A stretch of DNA of 50,455 bases from Loktanella sp. (GCA_020201155.1 JAIVHI010000009.1:1-50455); one strand, 5' to 3'; positions 16,703 to 26,236 are shown, counted from the stretch's first letter. Numbers and translations are program-made. Notes: generated by a model from the sequence alone, not told the origin.

Positions 16703-17689
16703 ATGCCCATCCGGGCCATTTTTGGGCCTGAAGGTCATGCTGTAACGGATTGGGAGAAAGGGTTTTTCCGGGATGTTGAGCCTTGGGGTTTCATCCTGTT
16801 CGCCCGCAATGTCGACAGCCCCGATCAACTGCGCCGCCTGACGTCCGATCTGCGGGACGCGGTCGGGCGCGACGCACCGATCCTTGTCGATCAGGAAGGT
16901 GGACGTGTCCAGCGCCTGCGACCGCCGCACTGGCGGACTTACCTTCCCGCGCTGGAGCAGATGCAGCGCGCCAGTGACCCCATCCGCGCCCAATACATCC
17001 GCAACCGTCTGATTGCCGCCGATCTTTTCGCGGTTGGGATCGACGTGAATTGCGCGCCCTTGGCCGATCTGGTCGAGGATCAGACCCATCCCGTCTTGCG
17101 CAACCGGCTTTACGGCGATGACGTGGATTCGGTGGTGACCGCCGCCCGCGCTTGCGCGCAGGCCTTTCTTGATGGCGGCGTCCTGCCTGTGCTCAAGCAC
17201 ATCCCGGGATACGGTCGGGCGTCCGTCGACAGCCACACCGACCTGCCGCGCGTCCGTGCGCGGCGCGAAATGCTGGAACCGCGCGACTTTGCGCCGTTCA
17301 AAGCGCTGGCCGACATGAAGATGGGTATGACCGCTCATATCGTCTTTGACGCGATCGACGCCCGCGCGCCCGCCACCACGTCCGAGACCATGATCGACCT
17401 CATCCGAAGCGAGATCGGCTTTGATGGCTTGCTGATGACCGACGACATCTCGATGGAGGCGTTGCAAGGGTCCATCGACGATCGTGCCGCCGCGTCGCTG
17501 GCCGCAGGCTGCGATCTGGCGCTGCACTGCAACGGAGAGCGGAGCGAGATGGAGGCCGTCGCGCGGGTCTGCGGTGCCATCGAGGGCAAGGTGGCGGCGC
17601 GGGCCGAAGCCGCGCTGGCGGAACGGCGCACACCAAGCGAGATTGACGAATCGGCCCTTGCCCGCGAACTTGACGCCCTTCTGGCCTGA
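16703..17689 (+). CDS. nagZ: Beta-N-acetylhexosaminidase NagZ
   Basis: 328 aa, GH3 family. Releases GlcNAc from muropeptides in cytoplasmic peptidoglycan recycling. VDQEGGRVQRL, KHIPGYGRASVDSH and GLLMTDDISMEAL (nucleophile Asp in the DD) are visible. The catalytic-loop Asp-His pair is present (D176, H178), but the usual GHG of the KHxPGHG motif is GYG (Tyr170). It starts on the base after the SPOR gene stop and is followed 13 bp later by scpA. Confidence 0.95.
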   Translation: MPIRAIFGPEGHAVTDWEKGFFRDVEPWGFILFARNVDSPDQLRRLTSDLRDAVGRDAPILVDQEGGRVQRLRPPHWRTYLPALEQMQRASDPIRAQYIRNRLIAADLFAVGIDVNCAPLADLVEDQTHPVLRNRLYGDDVDSVVTAARACAQAFLDGGVLPVLKHIPGYGRASVDSHTDLPRVRARREMLEPRDFAPFKALADMKMGMTAHIVFDAIDARAPATTSETMIDLIRSEIGFDGLLMTDDISMEALQGSIDDRAAASLAAGCDLALHCNGERSEMEAVARVCGAIEGKVAARAEAALAERRTPSEIDESALARELDALLA

Positions 17690-17702
17690 GGACGCCCCCG
17701 CG

Positions 17703-18494
17703 ATGAATTCGGACTTTCAGGAAGACGCCGCCCGCGTCACCGACCGGCTCGCCGCCGAGGCGCTGATCGTCGATGTGGGTGCTTTCGAGGGCCCGCTGGA
17801 TCTGCTGCTGACCCTGTCGCGCACCCAAAAGGTCGACCTGAGGCAGATCTCGATCCTCGCGCTGGCCGAACAATATCTGGCCTTCGTGGAAAAGGCCAAG
17901 GAACTGCGGCTGGAACTGGCGGCGGACTACCTTGTAATGGCCGCTTGGCTGGCCTTCCTCAAATCCCGCCTGCTGCTGCCGCCCGACCCCGAGGAAGAGG
18001 GCCCGTCGGGCGAGGAACTGGCCGCACATCTGGCCTTCCAGCTTGAACGGCTCGAGGCGATGCGCAAGGCCGCCGCCCGTCTGATGGCACGTGACCAGCT
18101 GGGCCGCGATTTCTTTGCGCGTGGCATCACCGAAGACGTCCAACGCGTGCGCTCCGTCAAATACACTGCCACGCTGCTGGACCTGATGCAGGGCTATGCC
18201 CGGATCCGCACCCGCGACGATTTCCGCCCCTTCGTGATGGACCGCGATTCGGTCATGACGATGGAGCAATCGCTGGACCGGATGCGGCGACTGATCGGCT
18301 TTGCGGGCGACTGGACCGATATTGCGTCCTATCTTCCCGAAGGCTGGGAAACCGACCCCGTCAAGCGTCGCTCGGCCACGGCTGCCACCTTCGCGGCCTC
18401 GCTTGAACTGGTCAAAGAGGGCAAGGTCGATATGCGCCAGTCGGACATCTTTGCCCCCATCCACATACGCAGGAGAGCGGACCGCGATGGCTGA
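17703..18494 (+). CDS. scpA: Segregation and condensation protein A
   Basis: 263 aa. The kleisin subunit that bridges SMC heads and binds ScpB. The N-terminal SMC-contact segment FEGPLDLLLTLSRTQKVDL and the LEL AADYLVMAAWL helix are typical. The C-terminal winged helix includes KEGKVDMRQSDIFAPIHI. It overlaps scpB by 8 bp. Location beside nagZ and argS is a familiar Rhodobacteraceae arrangement. Confidence 0.95.
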   Translation: MNSDFQEDAARVTDRLAAEALIVDVGAFEGPLDLLLTLSRTQKVDLRQISILALAEQYLAFVEKAKELRLELAADYLVMAAWLAFLKSRLLLPPDPEEEGPSGEELAAHLAFQLERLEAMRKAAARLMARDQLGRDFFARGITEDVQRVRSVKYTATLLDLMQGYARIRTRDDFRPFVMDRDSVMTMEQSLDRMRRLIGFAGDWTDIASYLPEGWETDPVKRRSATAATFAASLELVKEGKVDMRQSDIFAPIHIRRRADRDG

Positions 18495-19131
18495 GCCTGA
18501 AAACGACAGCCTCTTCGAGGCGCCGCCTTTGGCCGAACAGGAACGGATGGTCGAGGCGATCCTGTTTGCAACCGCAGAGCCGGTGACGGTCAGGGACCTG
18601 ACGGGTCGGATGCCGCATGGCTGCGACCCTGCGGCTGCGCTGGCGCATCTGCGCAAGCGCTATGAAGGGCGTGGCGTCCAACTGGTGCGGATCGACAATG
18701 CCTGGGCCTTTCGCACGGCGGGCGATCTTGGCTTCCTGATGCAGAAGGAAACGGTCGAGACCCGCAAGCTGTCGCGCGCCGCGATCGAAACCTTGGCGAT
18801 CATCGCCTACCATCAGCCGGTGACACGGGCCGAGATCGAAGAGATTCGCGGCGTGAGTGTCAGCCGGGGCACCATCGACCAGTTGATCGAGTTGGAGTGG
18901 GTGCGTCTTGGCCGCCGCCGGATGACGCCGGGGCGGCCCGTGACCTTTGTCGTCACGCAAGGCTTCCTCGATCACTTCGGGCTCGAGAATGCGCGCGACT
19001 TGCCGGGGTTGAAAGAACTGCGTGCCGCCGGACTGTTGGAAAACCGCCCGCCACCGGGGTCCGTGTTGGACGATCAGGATCCCGAAGAGGACGATGGCGA
19101 TCAGGGCGACATGTTCGAAGACGACGCCTGA
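18487..19131 (+). CDS. scpB: Segregation and condensation protein B
   Basis: 214 aa. Two winged-helix domains; the diagnostic segment RAAIETLAIIAYHQPVTRAE followed by IEEIRGVSVSRGTIDQLI is intact. Acts as a dimer with ScpA on SMC in chromosome condensation. The C-terminal tail is very acidic (DPEEDDGDQGDMFEDDA). It is the last gene of the plus-strand run and converges with the calcium/sodium antiporter gene, 11 bp between stops. Confidence 0.95.
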   Translation: MAEPENDSLFEAPPLAEQERMVEAILFATAEPVTVRDLTGRMPHGCDPAAALAHLRKRYEGRGVQLVRIDNAWAFRTAGDLGFLMQKETVETRKLSRAAIETLAIIAYHQPVTRAEIEEIRGVSVSRGTIDQLIELEWVRLGRRRMTPGRPVTFVVTQGFLDHFGLENARDLPGLKELRAAGLLENRPPPGSVLDDQDPEEDDGDQGDMFEDDA

Positions 19132-19142
19132 CGGCTCACGCC

Positions 19143-20057
19143 CTAAAGCGCGAGCCACCCGATGTAGCCTGCGTAGCAGGCCAGCAGCAGGGCGCCTTCC
19201 CACCGCGTCACGCGCCAGCCGGTGCGGCACAGGACCAGCAAAAGCACCGTGACGGCGGCCATGACCCACAGGTCGACCGCAAGGATCTGGGGCGCCACGG
19301 TCAGGGGCGTAATCAGTGCCGTGATCCCAAGGATGCCGACGATGTTGAAGATGTTGGACCCGATGACGTTCCCCAATGCCATGGCCGACTGCCCCTTGCG
19401 CGCCGCGATGATCGAGGTCGCAAGCTCGGGCAGTGACGTGCCCAATGCAACAAGGCTGAGGCCGATCACCGCTTCGGAGACGCCGAACTGGCGTGCGACG
19501 TCAGCCGCACCCGTCACGAACCAGCCAGCGCCGAAGACCATGGCCAGCAAGCCGCCTATCAAAAGCAGGGTCAAAGGCAGCGGGCCGAGCGGCAGCGTGG
19601 CGTCATCGGCTTCGTCCGCGCCGTTGTCGCGCATGGTGACGGTCAGGAATATGGCAAGACCGATCACCAGCACCAGCCCTTCGATCCGCCCGATCCCCGA
19701 CCCGAAGGCCAATGCGATCGCAAGCGCCGTGGCGCCCGTCAACAACAGCCCGTCCCGGACGAATGTGCGGTGACCGACGACAATCGGGCTGACAAGTGCT
19801 GCCGCACCAAGGATGAGCAGCCCGTTGGCAATGTTCGAGCCCACCACGTTTCCGACCGCGATATCCGGCTGACCGCGCAACGCCGCCTGAAGCGAGGTGA
19901 CCAGTTCGGGCAGCGATGTGCCGAAGGCCACGATCGTCAGGCCGATCACCATGGGCGACAGGCCCAGCCTTTGGGCAAGGGATGTGGCCGCGCGCACCAG
20001 CGCCTCGCCACCCGCGATCAGCAGGACAAGGCCGACGCAGACAAGAAGATAGGACAT
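19143..20057 (-). CDS. Calcium/sodium antiporter (CaCA family, YrbG-like)
   Basis: 304 aa, about ten membrane segments. The two inverted alpha repeats are clear: VAFGTSLPELVTSL with GNVVGSNIANGLLILG, and VALGTSLPELATSI with GNVIGSNIFNIVGILG. These carry the ion-binding Glu and Asn residues. The protein exchanges Na+ for Ca2+ across the inner membrane. Short acidic linker between the halves (NGADEADD). It appears to be a single-gene unit. Confidence 0.93.
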   Translation of the reverse strand: MSYLLVCVGLVLLIAGGEALVRAATSLAQRLGLSPMVIGLTIVAFGTSLPELVTSLQAALRGQPDIAVGNVVGSNIANGLLILGAAALVSPIVVGHRTFVRDGLLLTGATALAIALAFGSGIGRIEGLVLVIGLAIFLTVTMRDNGADEADDATLPLGPLPLTLLLIGGLLAMVFGAGWFVTGAADVARQFGVSEAVIGLSLVALGTSLPELATSIIAARKGQSAMALGNVIGSNIFNIVGILGITALITPLTVAPQILAVDLWVMAAVTVLLLVLCRTGWRVTRWEGALLLACYAGYIGWLAL

Positions 20058-20147
20058 TATGGGGGGCTCCGGGGCGCGCCAGGATCGACGCGTCGTAGGT
20101 AAGTGGGCAGGGCACGGCCCTTTGCAAGACGCTGGTGAAAATAACCG

Positions 20148-21221
20148 TCAGCGAAAGTGCTTGGACAGTTTCAGACCCTGACCCTGATAGTTCGACTTGA
20201 TATCGCTTCCGTAAAGCGCGCGGGGCAGGGCGGCCATGTGTTCATAGACCAGCCGACCCACCGTCTGCCCGTGTTCCAGCACGAAAGGCGCTTCGTGGCA
20301 TCGCACCTCGAGCACGCCGCGCGATCCGGTGCCGCCTGCGCCGGCGTAGCCGAAGCCGGGATCGAAGAACCCGGCATAATGGACGCGGAACTCGCCGACC
20401 ATGGCGATATAGGGGGCCATCTCGGCGGCCTGCATCGGCGGGATCACGATGCTTTCGCGGGACACGAGGATGTAGAAGGCGCCGGGATCGAGGATGATCC
20501 AGCCGGTGTCGGTATGAACCTCTTCCCAGTAGTCTGCGGGATCATAATGGGCGACGCGCCCAAGATCGATCACGCCGGTGTGGGGTTTGGCGCGATACCC
20601 CACCAGATCGCCGCTGGCGGGCCGCAGATCGACCGAAAAGCCAAGCCCGTCGGATATGACGGGCGTGCCATCGACGATGGGGCTTGTCGCGTGCAGGGCG
20701 GCAAGGGCATCGTCAGACATGATCGTCTGACCTTGGCGAAAGATGATCTGGTTCAGCATCTGCCCGGTCTGGGCCACGACCGAGAACGACCGCGGGCAGA
20801 TTTCGACATAAAGCGGCCCGCGGTAACCCTTTGGCACACGGTCGAACTCGACCCCGTGGTCCGTGATGATTCGCGTCAACAGGTCCAGCCGCCCGATGGA
20901 CGACTTGGCCGAGGCCGCGCCGGACAGCCCGGCAGGCAGGACGAGCGATTCCATCAGCGGCACCACGTAGACGCAGCCCTTTTCCAACACGGCGCCGCCG
21001 GTCAGGTCGATCTCGTGCATCTGGAACTGGTCCAGCCTGTCGCTGACGGTCCGGTCTCGTCCCGCAAGGAAAGAGGCGCGCACGCGGTAGGCGACGCGAC
21101 CCAGACGCAGATCGAGGGATGCAGGCTGGATCTGGCCATCGGCAATGTCGGATGTTGCGGTAATCGCGCCCGAGGCAAGCAAATCCGCGATCTGGTGATC
21201 GGCCAAGACGCCTTGTGTCAT
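20148..21221 (-). CDS. dcd: 2'-deoxycytidine 5'-triphosphate deaminase, two-domain form
   Basis: 357 aa, about twice the length of E. coli Dcd, as in the alphaproteobacterial form with two dUTPase-like folds in one chain. Converts dCTP to dUTP for thymidylate synthesis. The first half carries IQPASLDLRLG (31-41) and SAKSSIGRLD (104-113), the second half a related SVDLRPASGDLVGYRAK segment and a GRLVYEHM end strand. Lies directly downstream of the tRNA-Pro terminator on the same strand. Confidence 0.9.
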   Translation of the reverse strand: MTQGVLADHQIADLLASGAITATSDIADGQIQPASLDLRLGRVAYRVRASFLAGRDRTVSDRLDQFQMHEIDLTGGAVLEKGCVYVVPLMESLVLPAGLSGAASAKSSIGRLDLLTRIITDHGVEFDRVPKGYRGPLYVEICPRSFSVVAQTGQMLNQIIFRQGQTIMSDDALAALHATSPIVDGTPVISDGLGFSVDLRPASGDLVGYRAKPHTGVIDLGRVAHYDPADYWEEVHTDTGWIILDPGAFYILVSRESIVIPPMQAAEMAPYIAMVGEFRVHYAGFFDPGFGYAGAGGTGSRGVLEVRCHEAPFVLEHGQTVGRLVYEHMAALPRALYGSDIKSNYQGQGLKLSKHFR

Positions 21222-21236
21222 TTCGCGACCCCCTAG

Positions 21237-21265
21237 AAAAACGCCCGCCTGCAGGGCAGGCGGGC
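21237..21265 (-). terminator. Rho-independent terminator of tRNA-Pro
   Basis: GCCCGCCTGC (21243-21252) pairs with GCAGGCGGGC (21256-21265); on the minus strand the stem runs into a T tract (AAAAA at 21237-21241 on the plus strand). It ends the tRNA transcript a few bases before the dcd start. Confidence 0.85.
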
Positions 21266-21273
21266 TGTTTTGC

Positions 21274-21350
21274 TGGTCGGGCTAGCAGGACTCGAACCTG
21301 CGACCTTCCGTCCCCCAGACGGACGCGCTACCAGGCTGCGCTATAGCCCG
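21274..21350 (-). tRNA. tRNA-Pro (anticodon GGG)
   Basis: The minus strand folds as a complete cloverleaf: acceptor CGGGCTA/TAGCCCG, D arm with AGCCTGGTA, anticodon stem TCCGT/ACGGA around CTGGGGG (GGG at 34-36), T arm GCAGG-TTCGAGT-CCTGC, discriminator A and encoded CCA at 21274-21276. 74 nt without CCA. Followed by a strong terminator. Confidence 0.97.
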
Positions 21351-21406
21351 ACTGCCGGTGCTTTTACCCGATGCAACGCAAGGCGCAAGCCTTGATTGGC
21401 AATTCC

Positions 21407-22258
21407 TCAGCTTGCGTGACGCATCCGGTCGCGCAGGGCTTCCAGCCGCTGCGCCAGCGGGGCGATCCGGTCTGCCTGCGCCATCACATGCGCGTCCTTG
21501 GTGGCTTTCCATTGATCGAAAAAGCGGGGACCCGGCCCCTCTGCGTCGGTCTCGATCAGGTCCGGCAGGCTGCGGGTCTCGGGTTGCGGCGGTGCGTCGT
21601 CGGTTGCCGTCTCGGCCTCGGATCCGGCGGTGATGGCTGTCGGTGGTGGCATGGCGGTCGCGACGGGCTCTGGCTCGACGTCGTGGCGCAGCGATGCGTC
21701 TTGCCGTTCGGCGGTCGGTTCGGGCGCATCGCTGTCCGGCGCGATCGGAGTCGGCGGCGGCATTTCTGTGCCAAAGACGACGCTGTCGTCCGTCGTGGCT
21801 TGGACGCGCGACTGCTCGTGCGCGGAAATCGTGGCATCGGCAGGTTCGGTCTTTTCTGTTGACGCGGGCGCATCCCGCTGGCGTGTCTGCAGCGGCACGA
21901 CGTTGTCGACAGGCCCGGCGTCCACCGATTCGGAGGCGCCTGCCGCAGGCCGATGCTCGACCACGTCACCCATTTCGATTTCAGAGAGAGGGGCCGACAG
22001 CGACTGGACATGCTTGACCCCTTCGCTGCGCAACAGGGCCTGCACGGCCTTGATCGTCATGCCCTGATCGTGCAGCAGCGTCTTGATGCCGCCCAGCAAC
22101 GTCACGTCCTCGGGGCGGTAATACCGGCGTCCGCCAGCCCGTTTCACAGGTTTTACCTGTGTGAATTTGCTTTCCCAAAAGCGCAGGACGTGCGCCGGCG
22201 TGTCGAGAACCTCGCTGACTTCGCTGATGGTGCGAAAAGCGTCACGGGCTTTGGCCAC
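21407..22258 (-). CDS. MerR family transcriptional regulator
   Basis: 283 aa. The N-terminal MerR helix-turn-helix (residues about 8-75: [19 protein letters not shown], then [18 protein letters not shown]) is intact. The rest, about residues 95-245, is a low-complexity Pro/Ala/Asp/Thr-rich linker ending in a short helical segment ([17 protein letters not shown]). There are no conserved metal-binding cysteines, so it is not a classic metal sensor. It follows ihfA by 11 bp, an arrangement common in alphaproteobacteria. Target unknown. Confidence 0.88.
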   Translation of the reverse strand: MAKARDAFRTISEVSEVLDTPAHVLRFWESKFTQVKPVKRAGGRRYYRPEDVTLLGGIKTLLHDQGMTIKAVQALLRSEGVKHVQSLSAPLSEIEMGDVVEHRPAAGASESVDAGPVDNVVPLQTRQRDAPASTEKTEPADATISAHEQSRVQATTDDSVVFGTEMPPPTPIAPDSDAPEPTAERQDASLRHDVEPEPVATAMPPPTAITAGSEAETATDDAPPQPETRSLPDLIETDAEGPGPRFFDQWKATKDAHVMAQADRIAPLAQRLEALRDRMRHAS

Positions 22259-22269
22259 TGAAGGCTCCT

Positions 22270-22572
22270 TTACGGTTTGTTCCCGGCGGCGACCCGATCT
22301 TTCATCAGGTGGCTGGGGCGGAAGGTCAGGACGCGGCGCGGACTGATGGGCACCTCTTCGCCGGTCTTGGGATTGCGACCGACCCTTGCGGCCTTGTCGC
22401 GGGTGGCGAAGGTGCCGAAGGATGAAATCTTGACCTGTTCGCCCCGGACCAGCGCATCGGAAATATGCGTCAGCACGGTTTCGACCAGATCGGCGCTTTC
22501 GTTGCGGGATAGCCCCACTTGTCCATGGACGGCATCTGCCAAATCCATGCGAGTCAGCGTCTTGTCGCTCAT
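22270..22572 (-). CDS. ihfA: Integration host factor subunit alpha
   Basis: 100 aa. DNA-bending nucleoid protein, heterodimer with IhfB. Contains the HU/IHF core [20 protein letters not shown] and the beta-arm with PRRVLTF. Starts after the fabH gene (93 bp gap) and leads into the MerR gene. The gap contains a possible separate promoter, but I cannot place its boxes with confidence. Confidence 0.96.
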   Translation of the reverse strand: MSDKTLTRMDLADAVHGQVGLSRNESADLVETVLTHISDALVRGEQVKISSFGTFATRDKAARVGRNPKTGEEVPISPRRVLTFRPSHLMKDRVAAGNKP

Positions 22573-22665
22573 GTCACCACTCCAAACGTTTGGGAAACCT
22601 TAGTTGGCTCATCTTTGCCAAGTCAACAACGCAGGCAAAGAGCCTGAAATCAGCCGCTTTTCCGC

Positions 22666-23637
22666 CTACCAGCGCAGGACGACCGATCCCCATGCCAGAC
22701 CGCCGCCGATCGCTTCGGTCACGACAAGATCGCCTGTCTTGATCTGGCCGCGTGCCTTGCCGACCGACAGGGCCAGCGGGATCGAGGCGGCAGAGGTATT
22801 GCCGTGGTCCTGCACCGTGACGACGACCCGGTCCATTCCGATGCCAAGTTTCTTGGCCGTGGACTGGATGATCCGGATGTTCGCCTGATGGGGCACGACC
22901 CAATCGACGTCGTCCGCGCCAAGCCCAACCTTGTCGAGCGCCGTGTGCGCGGTCTGGGCGAGCTTTTCGACGGCGTGGCGAAATACCTCTTTGCCCTCCA
23001 TCCGCAGAACGCCCGTATTCTGTGTGGCGACCCCGCCATCCACGTAAAGCAGATCGCGGTAGCGGCCGTCTGAATTGAGGTCCGTGGACAGGATGCCGCG
23101 ATCGGCGGTGGTGCCGTCGCCATCCGTGGCTTCCAGAACGATTGCACCCGCACCGTCACCGAAGAGCACGCAGGTCGACCGGTCCGACCAGTCCATGATC
23201 CGGCTGAACGTCTCGGCCCCGATCACCAGCACGCGCTTGGCCTGACCGGACATGATCAGCGCATCTGCGTTGGCCATCGCAAAGACGAAACCGGCACAGA
23301 CGGCCTGCACATCGAAAGCGAACCCTTTGGTGTTGCCGATGGCATCCTGAACCATCGTCGCCGCGGACGGAAAGGTGAAGTCCGGGGTCGATGTCGCCAG
23401 TATGATCGCGTCGATGTCCTCGCCGGTAAGCCCCGCGTCTGCAAGGGCGGCCAGCGCGGCCTTTGTGGCAAGGTGAGACGTGTTTTCGCCCGGGGCCGCG
23501 AAATGGCGGCGTTCGATCCCGGACCGGGACTTGATCCATTCGTCGGTTGTATCGAGCGATTTTTCGAACTCGACGTTCGGGACCACGCGTTCGGGCAGGA
23601 AATGTCCGACCCCTTTGACCACCGCCCGAATTGTCAT
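22666..23637 (-). CDS. fabH: Beta-ketoacyl-ACP synthase III
   Basis: 323 aa. Condenses acetyl-CoA with malonyl-ACP to start fatty acid synthesis. Catalytic Cys114 in VQAVCAGFVFA, His in VPHQANIRI and Asn in HGNTSAASIP complete the triad. The start codon overlaps the plsX stop by 4 bp. Operon yceD-rpmF-plsX-fabH matches the classical order. Confidence 0.96.
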   Translation of the reverse strand: MTIRAVVKGVGHFLPERVVPNVEFEKSLDTTDEWIKSRSGIERRHFAAPGENTSHLATKAALAALADAGLTGEDIDAIILATSTPDFTFPSAATMVQDAIGNTKGFAFDVQAVCAGFVFAMANADALIMSGQAKRVLVIGAETFSRIMDWSDRSTCVLFGDGAGAIVLEATDGDGTTADRGILSTDLNSDGRYRDLLYVDGGVATQNTGVLRMEGKEVFRHAVEKLAQTAHTALDKVGLGADDVDWVVPHQANIRIIQSTAKKLGIGMDRVVVTVQDHGNTSAASIPLALSVGKARGQIKTGDLVVTEAIGGGLAWGSVVLRW

Positions 23638-24755
23638 GCCTGTCCCTGTTTTTCGCCCGTGGCGTCGTCTTCTGACGTATCCTGAGCAAGTGCAGCGGCA
23701 GTTGCAACCCGCGCGGCCAGCTTCTCGGAAAAACCAGTCTGTCCAAGGCGGTAGGCCAGTGCAAGGGCAGCGGCGACACCCTTTTCGTCGGCTGAACCAT
23801 GGCTTTTCACGACAGTTTTGTTCAGCCCCAGAAAGACCCCGCCGTTGACGCCGCGCGGATCGATCTGCTTGCTGAACTTGCCGAGGGCGCGTTTTGCGAA
23901 AACGGCACCGATCATCGCGGACACCGATTGCTTGAGGCTGCGGCGCATCAGCGTGCTGATGAGCGAGGCTGTGCCTTCGCCGGTTTTCAGGGCCACGTTG
24001 CCGGTGAAACCGTCGGTGACGATCACATCCACCCGGTCCGAGGGCAGGTCGTTGCCTTCGACGAAACCCACGTAATCATATTCACCGATGACGGCGGCGC
24101 GGGCGATCAGGTTGTGCGCGACCTTCAGCTCGGCCCGGCCCTTGTGCTCTTCCGTGCCGACGTTCATCAGCCCGACGCGCGGGCGGGCAAGGCCCAGACC
24201 GTTGCGGGCATAGGACGTCCCCATCATCGCATAGGTCAGAAGATCGTCCTCGTCGGCGCGGATGTCCGCGCCGGCGTCCAGCATGATGTTGAAGCCCTGC
24301 GGGTTCAATGACGGCCAAAGACAGGCAATCGCGGGGCGGTTCACACCATCCGCCTTGCGCAGGCGCAGCATGGATATCGCCATAAGCGCGCCGGTATTCC
24401 CGCAGGACACGCAGACCGAAGCCTCGCCCGCCCGCACGGCTTCGATGGCGGACCACATCGAGGTCGCCTTGCCGTGCCGCAGGACCTGGCTGGGCTTGTC
24501 GGACATGGATACGATGTCTTCCGCATCACGGATCGTCACGCGGCCGGCATGGGCATGCGACGCGATCAGCGGCGTCAGTTCGCTGGCCCGCCCGTGCAGG
24601 ATCGCCGTCGCATCCGGTGTATCGGACAGAAAACGCCAAAGGCCCGCAACAACTGTCGCAGGCCCCTTGTCGCCACCCATCGCGTCGACCGACAGAACCG
24701 TTGCCTTGTCCTTCGCCGCTTGCGGGGTGTCGCCCGTAGGTTGGCTGGGGCTCAT
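23634..24755 (-). CDS. plsX: Phosphate acyltransferase PlsX
   Basis: 373 aa. Makes acyl-phosphate from acyl-ACP for phosphatidic acid synthesis. The N-terminal LSVDAMGGDKGPATVVAG and the central CVSCGNTGALMA segments are family hallmarks. The last codons overlap fabH and the start lies 27 bp after the rpmF stop. The C-terminal tail after the conserved domain is polar and variable. Confidence 0.96.
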   Translation of the reverse strand: MSPSQPTGDTPQAAKDKATVLSVDAMGGDKGPATVVAGLWRFLSDTPDATAILHGRASELTPLIASHAHAGRVTIRDAEDIVSMSDKPSQVLRHGKATSMWSAIEAVRAGEASVCVSCGNTGALMAISMLRLRKADGVNRPAIACLWPSLNPQGFNIMLDAGADIRADEDDLLTYAMMGTSYARNGLGLARPRVGLMNVGTEEHKGRAELKVAHNLIARAAVIGEYDYVGFVEGNDLPSDRVDVIVTDGFTGNVALKTGEGTASLISTLMRRSLKQSVSAMIGAVFAKRALGKFSKQIDPRGVNGGVFLGLNKTVVKSHGSADEKGVAAALALAYRLGQTGFSEKLAARVATAAALAQDTSEDDATGEKQGQA

Positions 24756-24782
24756 GTGAACGGACCGTCCGACGTTTTGGAT

Positions 24783-24989
24783 TTATGCTGCGTCTTCGTC
24801 CAGATCGATATCGTCGGTCAGGACCACGACTTCACGCTCTGCATAGTGGCCGCAGGACGGGCAGACATGGTGCGGGCGCTTGAGCTCGCCGCAGTTGTCA
24901 CACTCGTTCGGGTTCGCCGCCGTGAGCGAATCGTGGGCACGCCGGTTGTTGCGGCGGGACTTGGATACTTTGTTCTGTTGGACAGCCAT
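24783..24989 (-). CDS. rpmF: 50S ribosomal protein L32
   Basis: 68 aa. The zinc-ribbon form with all four cysteines: CDNC (30-33) and CPSC (43-46). Starts [20 protein letters not shown] as usual, with a GATAAGGTTGAG purine-rich stretch upstream on its strand. It ends in an acidic tail [10 protein letters not shown]. Keeping all cysteines suggests no zinc-free paralogue switch for this copy. Confidence 0.97.
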   Translation of the reverse strand: MAVQQNKVSKSRRNNRRAHDSLTAANPNECDNCGELKRPHHVCPSCGHYAEREVVVLTDDIDLDEDAA

Positions 24990-25110
24990 CGTCTCAACCT
25001 TATCTGCTAGGGGGGCGCGGTGGCCCGGTCATTTCGAATATCTGGCGGCGTCCTACGCGAAGTCGCGCGGCCTGTCGAGACGCCATGGGCCAAAGGAAGC
25101 GCGAACATAC

Positions 25111-25130
25111 TGCGATTTTTCAAAATCGCA
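25111..25130 (-). promoter_or_regulatory. AT-rich inverted repeat between yceD and rpmF
   Basis: A perfect inverted repeat TGCGATTTT (25111-25119) and AAAATCGCA (25122-25130) with a two-base centre lies just after the yceD stop. It could form a weak terminator or attenuator hairpin, or be a protein site ahead of rpmF. There is no clear T tract beyond the stem. Confidence 0.4.
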
Positions 25131-25136
25131 ACCGGA

Positions 25137-25694
25137 TCAGTTGTCCTTTTTCGAAAGCGCGTCACGCAGCCCCGCCAGACCGGCAAAGGGTTTTGTGTCT
25201 TCGTCCGTCAGCGGGGTCACACCGTCGTCGGCATAGACCGCCTCGCCCAAGGCCACGCCGTCCGCGCGGGGAAAGGGCGGCAGGGCCAGTGACAGGGCCT
25301 CGATCATCACGGCAGCCAGATCCAGCGTCGCGGGAAGCTCTTCGATGCTGTCGTCTTCCGGCATCTCCTCCTCGCCGCCGGTGGGGGCGGGCAGATCGGC
25401 CATGTATTGACGGACCACGGCCTCGTCGATGCGGGTCGTGACGGGGGCCAGCGTGACCACACAGGGCTGCACGACGGTCGCGCCAAGCGTGCCTTCCAGC
25501 CGCCAGTCGCGGCGTCCGACGGGGGCCAGCGCGCCCGAAAAGGTCAGCTTTTTCACACCGATGATATCAAGCGCAGCGGCCACGGCCTCGCGCTCGGGGG
25601 CGGAGGGCGCAAGATCGAAGGTCGTGTCGCGCCGGGTGGACAGATCGGCGATGCGCAGCGGATGGCGTGGCAGGTCGGGCAGGGGAGGTTCCAT
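25137..25694 (-). CDS. yceD: YceD family protein (DUF177), 23S rRNA accumulation protein
   Basis: 185 aa. The DUF177 core has the single cysteine strand VVQPCVVTLAPV and the acidic loop before LDLAAVMIEALSLALPPFPR. YceD is needed for normal 23S rRNA levels and is encoded before rpmF in many bacteria, as here (148-bp gap). The divergent neighbour is bamE, with 74 bp between start codons. Confidence 0.87.
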   Translation of the reverse strand: MEPPLPDLPRHPLRIADLSTRRDTTFDLAPSAPEREAVAAALDIIGVKKLTFSGALAPVGRRDWRLEGTLGATVVQPCVVTLAPVTTRIDEAVVRQYMADLPAPTGGEEEMPEDDSIEELPATLDLAAVMIEALSLALPPFPRADGVALGEAVYADDGVTPLTDEDTKPFAGLAGLRDALSKKDN

Positions 25695-25768
25695 TCTTGA
25701 TGTAAGACCGCAAGATGATGTAGGGGAGATAAAAGGCGAAAGCCTGTAAAGGCAAGAGGGCAGTCATC

Positions 25769-26236
25769 ATGCGCAATCGCTACCCATCAAGGGGCTTCCG
25801 TGGCTTTGCGCTTGTCACGGCGCTGGGGCTGGCCGTGGCCTGTTCGCCCGTGGTTCGCAACCATGGCTTCATTCCCCCGAACGACGAACTGGCGCAGGTG
25901 CAGATCGGCGTCGACACCCGCGAGACGGTGCTTGAAACGCTGGGGCCGCCTTCGACCGGCGGCGTTCTGGACGGTTCGGCCATCTATTACGTGGCGTCGA
26001 CTTTCCAGCACCGCGGCGCGCTTGCGCCCGAGGAAACCTCGCGCGAGGTTCTGGCCGTCAGCTTTGGCGCGAACGGCACGGTGTCGAATATCGAACGTTT
26101 CGGGCTGGAGGATGGCCGCGTCGTCGCCCTGTCGCGTCGCGTGACGGAGACGGGCGAGAGAGACGGCACTTTCGTACGGCAGCTTCTTGGCAGCCTTGGT
26201 CGCGTCGACGCAGGCGATCTTCTGGGCGAGAATTGA
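25769..26236 (+). CDS. bamE: Outer membrane protein assembly factor BamE (SmpA/OmlA)
   Basis: 155 aa. Lipoprotein signal with the lipobox LAVAC, Cys25. The SmpA/OmlA fold follows: QIGVDTRETVLETLGPPS and SAIYYVASTFQHRG are conserved blocks. BamE stabilises the BAM complex that inserts outer-membrane proteins. Divergent from yceD; convergent with msrB across a shared hairpin. Confidence 0.9.
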   Translation: MRNRYPSRGFRGFALVTALGLAVACSPVVRNHGFIPPNDELAQVQIGVDTRETVLETLGPPSTGGVLDGSAIYYVASTFQHRGALAPEETSREVLAVSFGANGTVSNIERFGLEDGRVVALSRRVTETGERDGTFVRQLLGSLGRVDAGDLLGEN

